The notes beneath the pieces are model-generated. The model saw nothing but the letters and a program-made list of their open reading frames with translations. It was not told the DNA's origin and did not search any database. Shown here in pieces: positions 46,052 to 56,769 of a DNA stretch of 60,362 nt; the stretch's first letter is position 1, and every line of letters begins with the position of its first letter. This stretch comes from Rhizobium sp. Q54 (GTDB lineage: Bacteria > Pseudomonadota > Alphaproteobacteria > Rhizobiales > Xanthobacteraceae), in NCBI GenBank assembly GCA_945861265.1, contig CAMAUC010000015.1:1-60362 (forward strand). The letters are read 5' to 3'. Position numbers and translations under genes: made by a program.

Positions 46052-47644
46052 ATGACCAGCCATCCCCGCCTTATCACCCGCGCCCTTCTGTCGGTTTCCG
46101 ACAAAACGGGCCTGATCGAATTCGCCAAGGCTCTGTCCGCATTCGGCATCGATCTCGTCTCCACCGGCGGCACGGCAAAGGCGTTGAAAGACGCCGGTTT
46201 GAAAGTATCCGACGTCGCCGACCTGACCGGCTTTCCAGAAATGATGGACGGCCGCGTCAAGACGTTGCATCCGGGCGTGCATGGCGGCCTTTTGGCGATC
46301 CGCGCCAACAAGGACCACGCCGCGTCGATGCAGACGCACAATATCAAGCCGATCGATCTGCTTGTTGTGAATCTCTATCCGTTCGAGGAAACCGTCGCCA
46401 AAGGCGCGGACTATGACGACTGCATCGAGAACATCGACATTGGCGGCCCGGCGATGATCCGCGCCGCGGCCAAGAACCACGCCGATGTGACTGTCGTCGT
46501 CGAGGCCACCGACTACGCCGCTGTGCTGGATGAGCTGACCACGCATGCCGGCATGACATCGCTCGAACTGCGTCAGCGTCTGGCGGCGAAAGCCTATGCG
46601 CGCACCGCCGCTTACGACGCGGCGATCTCGAACTGGTTTGCCGAGACGTTGAAGGACGATGCGCCGGATTTTCGCGCCTTTGGCGGACGGCTATTGCAGC
46701 CGTTGCGTTACGGCGAGAACCCGCACCAGAGCGCCGCCTTCTACAAGACGCCGGGCGCGCGGCCGGGCGTTGCGTCGGCGCGGCAGGTGCAGGGCAAGGA
46801 ACTGTCCTACAACAATATCAACGACACCGACGCCGCTTACGAATGCATCGGCGAGTTCGACGCCAAACGGACGCCGGCCTGCGTCATCGTCAAGCACGCC
46901 AATCCTTGCGGCGTCGCCGAAGGCGCGAGCCTGCTGGAGGCCTACAAGAAAGCGCTGGCTTGCGACTCGACTTCGGCTTTCGGCGGGATTGTTGCGCTCA
47001 ACCGCACGCTCGATGCCGATGCGGCGCGTGCGATTACCGAGATCTTCACTGAAGTCATCATCGCGCCGGACGCCACCGAAGAAGCCATCGCCATTGTTGC
47101 GGCGAAGAAGAATTTACGCCTGCTGCTCGCCGGCGGCCTGCCCGATCCACGCGCCAAGGGCCTGACCGTGAAGTCCGTGGCCGGCGGACTGCTGGTGCAG
47201 TCGCGCGACAATGCCGTGGTCGACGATATGGATCTGAAGGTCGTGACGAAGCGCGAACCGAGCGCCGCCGAGTTGAACGATTTGCGCTTTGCGTTTCGCG
47301 TCGCCAAGCACGTCAAGTCGAACACCATCATCTACGCCAAGGATCTCGCCACCGTCGGCATCGGCGCAGGACAAATGAGCCGCGTCGATTCCGCGCGCAT
47401 CGCCGCGCGCAAGGCCGAAGACGCCGCGAAGGAGTTAGGCCTTACCGCGCCGATGACCAAGGGTTCGGTCGTCGCCTCCGACGCCTTCTTCCCGTTCGCC
47501 GATGGTCTGCTGGTCGCCATCGAAGCTGGCGCCACCGCCGTCATCCAGCCCGGCGGCTCGATGCGCGACAATGAAGTGATCGAGGCCGCCGACAAGCACG
47601 GCATCGCCATGGTTTTCACCGGGACACGGCATTTCAGGCATTAG
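46052..47644 (+). CDS. purH: Bifunctional AICAR formyltransferase / IMP cyclohydrolase
   Basis: A 530-residue enzyme catalysing the last two steps of IMP synthesis. The N-terminal cyclohydrolase has the MGS-like fold ([46 protein letters not shown]). The formyltransferase part has [11 protein letters not shown], the catalytic KHANPCG, and the C-terminal [19 protein letters not shown], ending [11 protein letters not shown]. Length is normal. It is convergent with the glutamate dehydrogenase gene. Confidence 0.98.
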   Translation: MTSHPRLITRALLSVSDKTGLIEFAKALSAFGIDLVSTGGTAKALKDAGLKVSDVADLTGFPEMMDGRVKTLHPGVHGGLLAIRANKDHAASMQTHNIKPIDLLVVNLYPFEETVAKGADYDDCIENIDIGGPAMIRAAAKNHADVTVVVEATDYAAVLDELTTHAGMTSLELRQRLAAKAYARTAAYDAAISNWFAETLKDDAPDFRAFGGRLLQPLRYGENPHQSAAFYKTPGARPGVASARQVQGKELSYNNINDTDAAYECIGEFDAKRTPACVIVKHANPCGVAEGASLLEAYKKALACDSTSAFGGIVALNRTLDADAARAITEIFTEVIIAPDATEEAIAIVAAKKNLRLLLAGGLPDPRAKGLTVKSVAGGLLVQSRDNAVVDDMDLKVVTKREPSAAELNDLRFAFRVAKHVKSNTIIYAKDLATVGIGAGQMSRVDSARIAARKAEDAAKELGLTAPMTKGSVVASDAFFPFADGLLVAIEAGATAVIQPGGSMRDNEVIEAADKHGIAMVFTGTRHFRH

Positions 47645-47656
47645 GGCGCGAGCCGC

Positions 47657-50600
47657 TTACTCCCTCGCCAGATCGCCGAGCAAACTCGCCGCCACCGACA
47701 GCTTCGACAAAGTCAGCCCACTCCCGGCGATTTCGTGGATCGCCGCGCGGATGCGCTCGACCTCCGCCTGACGTGGCGCAACCCATTGCTCGACAGCCGC
47801 GTCGCCTGAGGCGCCGGTCGAGACCATCGCCGCGGTAAGGCGGCGCTCGGCATCGCCAATCGAGTCCAGCGCGCGGTCGAGCGCCAGTCTGTCGAAATAA
47901 TCCGACACGACGATGCCCGGCACCGCCGCGGCGACGCGGTCGAGCTGAAAGAAAGCCTCGGTGGCGAAATACGTCGCGGTCACCTCGCTGACCTGCTTCT
48001 TGGCGCGGTCGGCGACCTGGATGATGTCAGGCGCGGCGGCCAACAGATCGAGATTGCCGATCTTGCGCGCGAGATCGCCCGGCACGCCGGCGCGGGTCAA
48101 CTCATCGACGCGCTTGTCGCGCGTCGAGACGGCATGCGCCGGCAGCGCGGTGGCCAGCGCCGCCTCGACCTGCGTAATGCCGTCGCGGTAATGCGCGACG
48201 ATCTTTTCCAACCCCTGCTTGAGGTCGACATTGCGCAGGAACCAGACCAGCCGGTCGAGCAACAGGTTCTGCACGGCGGCGTAGAGAGACAACTGCGTCT
48301 TGCCCGGCAGTTTGTTGTCGAGCGCGTCGATCTCGCCGTTCAACTCGATCAGGCCGTAACTGTTGCGCACCGCCGCGAAAGCAGCGGCGATGGACGCGGG
48401 AGCGGCGCCGGTCTGGTCGGCAATGCGCACGATCAAGGTGGCGCCGCCGCGATTGATCATCGAGTTGGTCAGTTGCGTGGCGATGATCTCACGGCGCAGG
48501 CGGTGCACATGCAGCGCCTCCGGAAATTCTTCCGACATCACCTTGGGGAAATAGCGGCCCAGCTCGCGGCTGAGATAGGGATCGTCCGGCACGGAACTAT
48601 CGAGCAGCTCGGTGTAGAGCGTCAGCTTGGCGTAGGCCAGAAGCACCGCCAGTTCCGGCCGCGTCAGTGGCTGGTCGCGCTTGCGCCGTTCGGCGATGGC
48701 CATCTCGTCCGGCAAATATTCGACGGCGCGGTCGAGCAGCCCCTGCTTTTCTAAAGTCTGCATCAGGCGCTGCTGGAAACCGAGATCCTCCAGCCCGCGC
48801 CTTTGCGCCAGCGACAGCGCCAAAGTCTGCTGGAAATTGTTCCGCAGCACGAGATGACCGACTTCCTCGGTCATCTCGGCGAGTTGCGTGTTTCGCGCCT
48901 CGGTCGTCAGTTTGCCTTCGCGCACCGGCACCGACAGCGCGATCTTGATATTGACCTCGACGTCGGACGTATTGACGCCGGCGGAATTGTCGATCGCGTC
49001 GGTGTTCAGCCGCACGCCATTGAGCGCCGCCTCGATGCGGCCGCGCTGCGTCATGCCGAGATTGGCGCCTTCGCCGACCACCTTGACGCGCAGCTCCGAG
49101 CCCTTGATGCGGATCGCATCGTTGGCGCGGTCGCCGACAGCCTCGTCGGTCTCAGACGCCGCGCGCACATAAGTGCCGATGCCGCCGAAAAACAGAAGAT
49201 CGGTCGGCATTTTCAGGATCGCCTTCATCAAGGCTTGCGGCGTCACGCTCTCAGGAACGCCGATGAGCTTCTGCGCTTGCGGCGACAGTCTGATTTCCTT
49301 CGACGCGCGCGGGTAAACGCCGCCGCCTTCGGAGATCAGCGATTTGTCATATTCCTGCCAGCTCGAACGCGACAGCGCGAACAGCCGCGCGCGCTCGGCG
49401 AAGGCGGCCTTCGCGTCCGGGTCGGGATCGATGAAGATGTCGCGGTGATCGAAAGCGGCGAGCAGCTTCGTCGTCTCCTCTCGTAGCATGCCGTTGCCGA
49501 ACACGTCGCCGGACATATCGCCGACGCCGACGCAGGTAAACGGCGTGACGCCGATGTCGATATCCATTTCGCGGAAGTGTCGCTTGACCGATTCCCAGGC
49601 GCCGCGCGCGGTGATGCCCATCACCTTGTGGTCGTAGCCGACCGAACCGCCGGAGGCGAAGGCGTCGCCCAGCCAGTAGCCATGCTCGATCGACAGCGCG
49701 TTGGCGATATCGGAGAAGGTCGCCGTTCCCTTGTCGGCCGCTACCACAAGATAGGGATCATCGCCTTCGTGCCGTACCACGCAGTCCGGCGGAATGATCG
49801 AGCCGTCCGGCGCGTAATTGTCGGTGATGTCGAGCAGCGTGCCGATGAATATCTTGTAGGTCGCGATGCCTTCGGCCTGTACGACGTCGCGCGACGCGCC
49901 CTTCGGCATCAGCTTCGGCACGAAGCCGCCTTTGGCACCGACCGGCACGATCACCGCGTTCTTGACCTGTTGCGCTTTGACAAGGCCCAGAATTTCGGTG
50001 CGGAAATCCTGCGGCCGGTCGGACCAGCGAATGCCGCCGCGCGCCACTTTGCCGAAGCGCATATGCACGCCCTCGACGCGCGGCGAATAAACGAAGATTT
50101 CGTAGAGCGGCCGCGGCAGCGGCATTTCGGTCAGCTTGGCGCTCTCGAACTTGATGGCGATCTGCGCCTTGACGTGGCCGGCGTCATCGACCTGATAGAA
50201 ATTGGTGCGGATCGCTGCCTGCACCGCGTTGACGAACAGCCGCAGGATGCGGTCCTCGTCGAGGCTGTCGACCTTCTCCAGTTCTTCCTCGATGCGCGCG
50301 GCGATGTCCTTCTGGCTCTCGTCGCGGATTTTCGCCGCGGCCTCGCGCGGATCGAAACGCGCGTGGAACAGCGCGGCGATATCGGCCGCGATACGCGCGT
50401 GCTTCACCAACGTCGCCCACATGTAGTCCTGCGAATAGGGCACGCGGATCTGCCGCAGGTAGCGCGACAAAGTGCGGACCAGCGCCACATCGCGCCACGC
50501 CATGCCGCCGAGCAAGGTCAGCGCGTTATAGCCGTCGTTCTCGGCGCCGGCGCGCATCACCATCAGGAAGGCGGCCTCCAGCCGCGCCTTGCTGTCGTCG

Positions 50601-52480
50601 AGTTCGATGGCGCCGCCGTCATGGCGCTCCAGCAGCATGTCGTGAAACCAGACGCCGGGCGAGTTTTCCGGCTCGATGTGATAGGTGCGCTCGTCAACGA
50701 CGCGGAAACCCATGTTTTCCAGCACCGGCACGCGCTCCGACAAAGGCAGCGGCCGGGCATAGCTCCACACTTTGAGTCCGAGTTCGCGCTGCTCCTCTTC
50801 GAGCCGGTGATGGAAGTCGACGCCGAGCGGCCGCGTCTCGGTCAGCGATTCCATGACGCGGATATCGCCGGCCGCGACCGCTGGCGCATAGACGTCGTGA
50901 AAGCCGGCGCTGAAGGCCGTGCGATAGCGCGCGAACAGCTCACGCGTCTTGTCCGGCGCGTTGATCAGCGCCAGCGCGCCGTGCAGCCCGTCGGTCCAGC
51001 TGCGGATGATGTCGGCGATCTCTTGTTCCAGCCGCTCGCGCGGCACGTCCGGCGTCTTTCCGCCGGAACGGCCGATGATGAAATGCACGCGCACCAGCGG
51101 ACCTTCCGGGAAGAACGGATAGAACGCCGAGACGCGGCCGACGAATGTGCTGGCCAGGCAGTCGCCGATCCTGACGCGGATGGCGCTGTCGTAGCGTTCG
51201 CGCGGCACGTAAACCAGCACCGAGACGAATCGGTCGAAGCGGTCGCGGCGCGCCAGGACGCGCACGCGCGGCCGCTCGTCGAGTTGCAGGATGGCCAGCG
51301 CGAATTCGTACAAGGTCTCGTCGTCGACCTGGAACAATTCGTCGCGCGGATAGTGCTCCAGCACATTGGCCAGCGCCTTGCCGGAATGACTGCTCGGACC
51401 GAACCCGGCGCGCTCTTCGACGGCGGCGAGCTTGCGGCGCAGATAGGGGATGCTGTGCGCGGTGCGCGTATAGGCGGTCGAAGTGAACAGGCCGACGATG
51501 CGGTGCTCACCGACAAGATTGCCGCCGGCGTCGAAACTTTTGACGCCGATATAATCGAGATAAACCCGCCGGTGCACACGCGCGTGGATATTTGCCTTGG
51601 CGATGATCAACGGCCTCGGCTCGTTGAGAAACGCCATGATCTCCGGCGTCATCTCCAGCGTTTCGCTGCCGCGGCGCAACACCTTGAGATCGCGCGCGCG
51701 CATGATGCCGAGGCTCGAGTCGAAATCGGGCTCGATTGACCGGCCATCGACGGTGTAGTCGCGCACGCCGAGAAAGGTGAAATTGTCGGCCAGCAGCCAT
51801 TGCAGGAACTGGATCGCTTCGGCGAGTTCGTCCACCGGCAGCGGCGGCGGACTGGACTTGAGCCCGGCGACGATGGCCTCGACGCGGGCGCGCATCGGCT
51901 TCCAGTCCTGGACCGCGAGGCGAACCTCGGCCAGCACGCCTTCGAGCGCGGTCACCAGCGCGGCGCGCGCCGCCTCGCCAATCGGCTCGACGTGAATATG
52001 GATGAAGCTTTCGCGCGCGCCGCCGGCGATGTCCGCCGCGCCAAGCAGCATCATCGTGTCGCCGTCACGGCCGACACCAAGCACCGGATGCGAGACCAGC
52101 AGAACGTCGAGGCGACGGTCGGCGATTTCGCCCATCACCGAATCGACTAGAAACGGCATGTCGTCATTGGTGACTTCGATGACCGTCACCGCCTTGCGCT
52201 CGCCGGAAGCGCTCAGCGCCACGGTCTCGCAGCGGATCTTGGTCTCGCCCGGCGCCCGCGTTTTAAGATAGTCGAAGGCGCGCTCGGTGAGCCGGGCGAG
52301 ATCGTCGGCGCCGTATCGCAGCACGTCGCTCGGCACCGACCGGTCGAAAAGTTGGGCGACAAAGCCCGGCGGGATGTCGTCGCGATGTCGATACACCGCG
52401 ACGCCGGCCTGTTCGATGAGGGTGCGGACAGCCTGCTCTTCCGCGCCGCTGAAACCTTGGGTGGTCACATGGTCGAGCAC
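47657..52480 (-). CDS. NAD-specific glutamate dehydrogenase, large (GDH-160/180 type)
   Basis: About 1607 residues. It deaminates glutamate to 2-oxoglutarate with NAD. N-terminal ACT-like regulatory segments cover the first 700 residues or so. The catalytic core carries KVARGGIRWSDRPQDFRTEI, VKNAVIVPVGAKGGFV and FFGGIGTYVR, and a long helical C-terminus follows. The start is the least certain part: the frame opens at 52714 but the early residues look non-coding. GTG 52480 (VLDHVTTQGFSGAEEQAV), with GAGG five bases upstream, gives the usual family length. It is monocistronic, with a 297-bp divergent spacer to the next gene. Confidence 0.93.
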   Translation of the reverse strand: MLDHVTTQGFSGAEEQAVRTLIEQAGVAVYRHRDDIPPGFVAQLFDRSVPSDVLRYGADDLARLTERAFDYLKTRAPGETKIRCETVALSASGERKAVTVIEVTNDDMPFLVDSVMGEIADRRLDVLLVSHPVLGVGRDGDTMMLLGAADIAGGARESFIHIHVEPIGEAARAALVTALEGVLAEVRLAVQDWKPMRARVEAIVAGLKSSPPPLPVDELAEAIQFLQWLLADNFTFLGVRDYTVDGRSIEPDFDSSLGIMRARDLKVLRRGSETLEMTPEIMAFLNEPRPLIIAKANIHARVHRRVYLDYIGVKSFDAGGNLVGEHRIVGLFTSTAYTRTAHSIPYLRRKLAAVEERAGFGPSSHSGKALANVLEHYPRDELFQVDDETLYEFALAILQLDERPRVRVLARRDRFDRFVSVLVYVPRERYDSAIRVRIGDCLASTFVGRVSAFYPFFPEGPLVRVHFIIGRSGGKTPDVPRERLEQEIADIIRSWTDGLHGALALINAPDKTRELFARYRTAFSAGFHDVYAPAVAAGDIRVMESLTETRPLGVDFHHRLEEEQRELGLKVWSYARPLPLSERVPVLENMGFRVVDERTYHIEPENSPGVWFHDMLLERHDGGAIELDDSKARLEAAFLMVMRAGAENDGYNALTLLGGMAWRDVALVRTLSRYLRQIRVPYSQDYMWATLVKHARIAADIAALFHARFDPREAAAKIRDESQKDIAARIEEELEKVDSLDEDRILRLFVNAVQAAIRTNFYQVDDAGHVKAQIAIKFESAKLTEMPLPRPLYEIFVYSPRVEGVHMRFGKVARGGIRWSDRPQDFRTEILGLVKAQQVKNAVIVPVGAKGGFVPKLMPKGASRDVVQAEGIATYKIFIGTLLDITDNYAPDGSIIPPDCVVRHEGDDPYLVVAADKGTATFSDIANALSIEHGYWLGDAFASGGSVGYDHKVMGITARGAWESVKRHFREMDIDIGVTPFTCVGVGDMSGDVFGNGMLREETTKLLAAFDHRDIFIDPDPDAKAAFAERARLFALSRSSWQEYDKSLISEGGGVYPRASKEIRLSPQAQKLIGVPESVTPQALMKAILKMPTDLLFFGGIGTYVRAASETDEAVGDRANDAIRIKGSELRVKVVGEGANLGMTQRGRIEAALNGVRLNTDAIDNSAGVNTSDVEVNIKIALSVPVREGKLTTEARNTQLAEMTEEVGHLVLRNNFQQTLALSLAQRRGLEDLGFQQRLMQTLEKQGLLDRAVEYLPDEMAIAERRKRDQPLTRPELAVLLAYAKLTLYTELLDSSVPDDPYLSRELGRYFPKVMSEEFPEALHVHRLRREIIATQLTNSMINRGGATLIVRIADQTGAAPASIAAAFAAVRNSYGLIELNGEIDALDNKLPGKTQLSLYAAVQNLLLDRLVWFLRNVDLKQGLEKIVAHYRDGITQVEAALATALPAHAVSTRDKRVDELTRAGVPGDLARKIGNLDLLAAAPDIIQVADRAKKQVSEVTATYFATEAFFQLDRVAAAVPGIVVSDYFDRLALDRALDSIGDAERRLTAAMVSTGASGDAAVEQWVAPRQAEVERIRAAIHEIAGSGLTLSKLSVAASLLGDLARE

Positions 52481-52777
52481 GGGAACCTCGCGGATTTGGA
52501 AATACGCAGAAACTGGTTCGACGTTGAAAGTCGGTCGTGGACAATGCGCGGCTTGGAGAATCGGCCAGGTTAGACCGAGAGTTTTTACCTTCCGGGACGG
52601 CGCGTCGAGAGCAACACACCATTTGGTGACGTCAGAGTGACGAACCGCCGACCCGACATTGGCCGCACGTATAAGTTCATGAAATAAAAGGCGAAAGCAG
52701 GGCGCGCCGTGCATATCGCACGATCCGATAACATTGTATTCTGACGCGCGGACAAGAAAATCAAAAGGATAGCGGGC

Positions 52778-53539
52778 ATGGCCAAGGGTATCGCAAAAAC
52801 GCCGACAAAGACCGGCAAGTCGTTCCGGGACGCCATCAAGGTGGCTATCGGCAAAAAAGACTTGGTGAAGGCCGGCAAGAACCTGGCGAAAGCCGGAACG
52901 AACGGCGCGGCAGGAAAGGCCATCGCGAAGCCGGCGGGCAAATCCGCGCCGGTCAAGGCAGCGCCAGCGGTTGCCGACGATATGCCCGTCATTGCGCTCA
53001 ACCTGCCGGCCGGCAAGCTGTCGCCGGCCATGGCCGCCTATTTCCGGAAATGCCAGGACAAACTCGGCTTCGTGCCGAACGTGCTGGCCGCTTACGCCTT
53101 CGACACCGTCAAGCTGGAGGCCTTCGTCGCCCTCTATAACGACCTCATGCTGGGCGAGAGCGGCCTATCGAAACTGGAACGCGAGATGATCGCGGTTGCG
53201 GTGTCGTCGCACAATCGCTGCTACTACTGCCTGACCGCGCATGGCGCGGCGGTGCGGCTCTATTCCGGTAATCCGCTGCTTGGCGAACAGATCGTGATGA
53301 ACTATCGCGCTGCGCGGCTGAACAAGCGGCAGCGCGCCATGCTGGACTTCGCGGTGAAGTTGACGGCGTCTCCGGCCAACGTCGAGGAAGGCGACCGCGA
53401 AAAACTGCGCCGCGCCGGTTTCTCCGAACGGGACATCTGGGACATCGCGGCGGTGATCGGCTTCTTCAATATGTCGAACCGCGTCGCATCCGCGACCGAC
53501 ATGCGGCCGAACACGCAGTATCACGCGCAGGACAGATAG
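52778..53539 (+). CDS. AhpD-like peroxidase-related protein with a lysine/alanine-rich N-terminal tail
   Basis: A 253-residue protein. The carboxymuconolactone-decarboxylase/AhpD domain (about 75-245) has the redox pair C148-YY-C151 with H155 and the upstream acidic residue in LEREMIAVAVSS. This is the peroxidase-related group (DMPVIALNLPAGKLSPAMAAYF). The first 65 residues are an unusual basic tail rich in K, A and G (KDLVKAGKNLAKAG, AGKAIAKPAGKS), like a histone-H1-type tail. A palindromic repeat begins at its stop codon. Confidence 0.88.
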   Translation: MAKGIAKTPTKTGKSFRDAIKVAIGKKDLVKAGKNLAKAGTNGAAGKAIAKPAGKSAPVKAAPAVADDMPVIALNLPAGKLSPAMAAYFRKCQDKLGFVPNVLAAYAFDTVKLEAFVALYNDLMLGESGLSKLEREMIAVAVSSHNRCYYCLTAHGAAVRLYSGNPLLGEQIVMNYRAARLNKRQRAMLDFAVKLTASPANVEEGDREKLRRAGFSERDIWDIAAVIGFFNMSNRVASATDMRPNTQYHAQDR

Positions 53540-53587
53540 CGCGTGATCCCGAAAAGTGGGTACCGGTTTTCGGAAAAGATCACGCGC
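53539..53587. repeat. 49-bp palindromic repeat, GATC family, copy 4
   Basis: GCGCGTGATC and GATCACGCGC enclose CCGAAAAGTGGGTACCGG and TTTTCGGAAAA. It is the most symmetric copy and sits between the converging AhpD-like and tctA genes, beginning at the last base of the AhpD-like stop. Confidence 0.88.
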
Positions 53588-53601
53588 AAATAATTCTACT
53601 C

Positions 53602-55107
53602 CTAGAACACTTCCTCGCGTTTGGCGCGGATGGCGGGCAGCACGAGGACGACGAACAGCGCGACAGTCAGCAGCAACAGGAACGCGCTGATCGGCCGTTC
53701 GACGAACGTCATCGAGCTACCGCGCGAGATATACATGGCGCGACGGAAATTTTCTTCCATCAGCGGCCCGAGTACGAAGCCGAGCACGAACGGCGCGGGC
53801 TCGGCGCCAACCTTGTAGAAGAACACGCCCAACCCGGAAAACACCAGCATCACCCAGATGTCGAACACCGTGTTGTTCGCCGTATAGGTGCCGATGCAGC
53901 AGAACAGCACGATCGCCGGAAACAGCAGACGGAACGGCACGCGCAGCAACGCCACCCAGACGCCGATCAGCGGCAGGTTGAGCACGACCAGCATCGCATT
54001 GCCGAGCCACATCGAGGTAATGACGCCCCAGAACAAATCGGGCTGATTGATCATCACCTGCGGGCCCGGCTGAATGCCCTGGATCATCATCGCGCCGACC
54101 ATCAGCGCCATGATGGCGTTGCCGGGAATGCCGAGCGTCAAGAGCGGAATGAAGCTGGTCTGCGCGCCGGCATTGTTGGCGGCTTCCGGCGCCGCCACGC
54201 CTTCGATGGCGCCGCGACCGAAGCGTTCCGGGTTCTTCGACATCTTTTTTTCAAGCGCATAAGCCGCGAAGGACGACAGCGCCGCGCCGCCGCCCGGCAG
54301 TACGCCGAGCACCGAGCCGAGCGTCGTGCCGCGCAGCATCGCCGGAATGCACTGGCGAATCTCGGCCCAACTCGGCCAAAGGTCGCGCAGTTTCACCGCC
54401 AGCAGGCTACGGTCCTGCGGCTTGCCAAGCGTGACCGCCAATTCGGCGATGCCGAACATGCCGATGGCGATCGGCACGAAGCCGATGCCGTCGCCGAGAT
54501 CCATGAGGTCCATGGTCATGCGCGGCGAACCGCTGTTGACGTCGATGCCGACGAGGCCGAGCAGCAGGCCGACCAGCACCATCGCCACCGCCTTCTCCGG
54601 CGCGCCATGCGCCAGCACGACCGAGCCGGTGAGGCCGAGCACCATCAGGCTGAAATATTCGGCGGCGTTGAACTTGAGCGCCAGCCATGTCATCGGCGCG
54701 CTGGCGGTGGCAATGACAATGGTGGCGATGGTACCGGCGACGAAGGACGCAATCGCGGCGATCGCCAGAGCCGGGCCGGCGCGGCCTTTCTTGGCCATCT
54801 GGTGGCCGTCCAGACAGGTGACGATGGACGAGGATTCGCCCGGCACGTTGACCAGAATCGCCGTTGTCGAGCCACCATATTGCGCGCCGTAGAAAATGCC
54901 GGCGAGCATGATCAATGACGAACTCGGCGGCAGCGTGAACGTGAACGGCAGCAGGATCGCAATGGTGGTGATCGGCGCGATGCCGGGCAGCACGCCGACA
55001 AGTGTGCCGATCAGCGCGCCCATAAAGCAGAAGCCGATATTGGCCGGCGTCAGCGCGACCGAAAAGCCGGTGGCAAGATTCGCAAATAGATTGGCGATCA
55101 GATCCAT
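53602..55107 (-). CDS. tctA: Tripartite tricarboxylate transporter, large membrane subunit TctA
   Basis: A 501-residue permease with about 10-12 helices. The TctA hallmarks are [17 protein letters not shown] near the N-terminus and the repeat-like [21 protein letters not shown]. It couples cation flow to uptake of citrate-like or other carboxylates delivered by TctC. Gene order on the minus strand is tctC, tctB, tctA, with seven bases between tctB and tctA. Confidence 0.95.
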   Translation of the reverse strand: MDLIANLFANLATGFSVALTPANIGFCFMGALIGTLVGVLPGIAPITTIAILLPFTFTLPPSSSLIMLAGIFYGAQYGGSTTAILVNVPGESSSIVTCLDGHQMAKKGRAGPALAIAAIASFVAGTIATIVIATASAPMTWLALKFNAAEYFSLMVLGLTGSVVLAHGAPEKAVAMVLVGLLLGLVGIDVNSGSPRMTMDLMDLGDGIGFVPIAIGMFGIAELAVTLGKPQDRSLLAVKLRDLWPSWAEIRQCIPAMLRGTTLGSVLGVLPGGGAALSSFAAYALEKKMSKNPERFGRGAIEGVAAPEAANNAGAQTSFIPLLTLGIPGNAIMALMVGAMMIQGIQPGPQVMINQPDLFWGVITSMWLGNAMLVVLNLPLIGVWVALLRVPFRLLFPAIVLFCCIGTYTANNTVFDIWVMLVFSGLGVFFYKVGAEPAPFVLGFVLGPLMEENFRRAMYISRGSSMTFVERPISAFLLLLTVALFVVLVLPAIRAKREEVF

Positions 55108-55114
55108 TTGATCT

Positions 55115-55561
55115 TCACCACGGCCATACCTGGATCGGCAATCCCAGCGCCATGACGAACAGCACCACGGCGAAAGCAGCGAGGATCACGGCGGCGATGG
55201 CGTTCTCGCGAAAGCGCACGTCATAGGCGGCAAAGCCGGCGCAGATCACCAGCGCGAAGCTGGTCAACGCCAGCCCGGCGAACGGCAGCAGCAGCGCGAA
55301 CAACGCCACCGCGCCGAAGATCAACAATAGCGGCCGCCACTCGATGGCCGGCATCGCCGTGCGACCGGAAAACAGCGCGCGCACACCAAGCACGGCGCCA
55401 TAAACCATGATGAGAATGGCCAGCCCGCGCGGCACATAGCCGGGACCCATCGCCGCCGCGGTGCCGACGGCGAGCGGGCTCGCCAGGGCCAAGGCCAACG
55501 CTCCGAGCGCTATCAGAAAGACCGCGAAGGCCAGATCGGGCGTGTTGATGCGAAGAGTCAT
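55115..55561 (-). CDS. tctB: Tripartite tricarboxylate transporter, small membrane subunit TctB
   Basis: A 148-residue protein with four predicted helices, including LAFAVFLIALGALALALASPL and an N-terminal GTAAAMGPGYVPRGLAILI, the TctB pattern (GPGFFP-like motif, here GPGYVPR). ATG 55561 (MTLRINTP) was chosen; the longer ORF runs through the palindromic repeat at 55578-55671. Confidence 0.9.
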   Translation of the reverse strand: MTLRINTPDLAFAVFLIALGALALALASPLAVGTAAAMGPGYVPRGLAILIMVYGAVLGVRALFSGRTAMPAIEWRPLLLIFGAVALFALLLPFAGLALTSFALVICAGFAAYDVRFRENAIAAVILAAFAVVLFVMALGLPIQVWPW

Positions 55562-55577
55562 GATTTCTCTCTCTGCC

Positions 55578-55671
55578 TCATGGTGAGGAGGCGCGAAGCG
55601 CCGTCTCGAACCATGTGGCAGCCCCCATCCTTCGAGACGCCCGTTTCGCGGGCTCCTCAGGATGAGGGCTG
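55578..55671. repeat. Composite hairpin repeat between tctC and tctB
   Basis: CCTCATGGTGAGGAGGCGCG with GCGCCGTCTCGAACCATG, then CATCCTTCGAGACGCCCG with CGGGCTCCTCAGGATGAGG. The two units form large imperfect hairpins. A related copy is at 36862-36930. Confidence 0.85.
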
Positions 55672-55694
55672 AGCACACTCTCGAAGATAAGCGA

Positions 55695-56672
55695 TCAATC
55701 CAGCGAAATGTTTTCCACCTTGACCACGTCGCCCCAATCGCCGATCGCCTTGGTCAGCCAGCCGGCGAATTCGTCCGGCGTCGAGGTTTTCACGTAGCCG
55801 CCGAGCTCGGCCATTTTCTTTTCGATGTCCGGCATTGCCAGAATCTTGCGCAGTTCGGTATTGAGCCGCGCCGTCATCGCCGGCGGCGTGCCTTTGCTGG
55901 TGAGGAAGCCCTGCCATGAGCCGGTCTCGACGATCGGCATGCCGAGTTCCTTGAAGGTCGGCAGGTTCGGCGTGGCCGGCAGACGGGCGTCGCCGGAAAC
56001 GGCGATGCCCTTGAGCTGTCCCTGCACGACGAAAGGCTGGGTGGCGAGCGCGCCGTTGAAGATCACATTGCTTTCGTTCGACACCACCGCGCGCACGGCC
56101 GCGGCGCCGCCGCGGTACGGCACGATGCCCCATTTGAGGCCGTACTTCTTGGCGATGACGATCGCGGTGAGATGCTGGATCGAGCCGACGCCGCTGGTAC
56201 CGACATTCAGCTTGCCCGGGTTGGCCTTGTCATAGGCTATCAACTCCTGAAGCGTCGCCACCGGCACGCTCGGATGCACGGCAAAGAGATAAGGCGAGAA
56301 CATCACCAGCGTGACCGGCACCAGATCCTTCTGCACGTCGAAGGACAGCTTCTTCACCAGATTGGGCTGCGTCGCCAAAGTGCCGGCATCGGTGATCAGC
56401 AGCGTGTGGCCGTCCGGCGCCGCCTTGGCGACGAAATCGGCGCCGACGTTGCCCGAGGAACTCGGCTTGTTCTCGACGATGACCGGCTGACCGATCGCTT
56501 CCGACAGCTTCGGCCCGATGATGCGGGCGATTATGTCCGAAGTGCCGCCCGGCGCGTAAGGCACGATAATGTGAACCTGTTTGGTAAAATTCTGGCTGAA
56601 GGCGGGCAGCGGGCCGAATACCAGCGCCGACAAAGCCAAAGCGCAGCCAAGCGCCGTGCGACGAGCAAGCAT
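55695..56672 (-). CDS. tctC: Bug-family substrate-binding protein TctC
   Basis: A 325-residue periplasmic binding protein. The signal peptide is about 1-26 (ALVFGPLPAFSQ). VHIIVPYAPGGTSDIIARIIGPKLSEAIGQPVIVENKP is, in parts, the classic Bug start, and NVGADFVAKAAPDGHTLLI follows. The two strand-loop regions that hold a carboxylate by main-chain contacts are recognisable. The ligand is not predictable. GGGAGG precedes ATG 56672. It is the first gene of tctCBA and divergent from ggt. Confidence 0.95.
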   Translation of the reverse strand: MLARRTALGCALALSALVFGPLPAFSQNFTKQVHIIVPYAPGGTSDIIARIIGPKLSEAIGQPVIVENKPSSSGNVGADFVAKAAPDGHTLLITDAGTLATQPNLVKKLSFDVQKDLVPVTLVMFSPYLFAVHPSVPVATLQELIAYDKANPGKLNVGTSGVGSIQHLTAIVIAKKYGLKWGIVPYRGGAAAVRAVVSNESNVIFNGALATQPFVVQGQLKGIAVSGDARLPATPNLPTFKELGMPIVETGSWQGFLTSKGTPPAMTARLNTELRKILAMPDIEKKMAELGGYVKTSTPDEFAGWLTKAIGDWGDVVKVENISLD

Positions 56673-56769
56673 GCGAATCCTCCCGTTTTATTTTTATAAC
56701 TTTGACGACGATACCACTCCGCTCTGGCTTCGGATAGGCTGGCGGGCCAAACGGTAATCGGCGCGAACC

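Noticed and set aside
49577-51739. 720-codon open frame on the plus strand
   Set aside because: Antisense shadow of the glutamate dehydrogenase gene, with no start signal or conserved motif.
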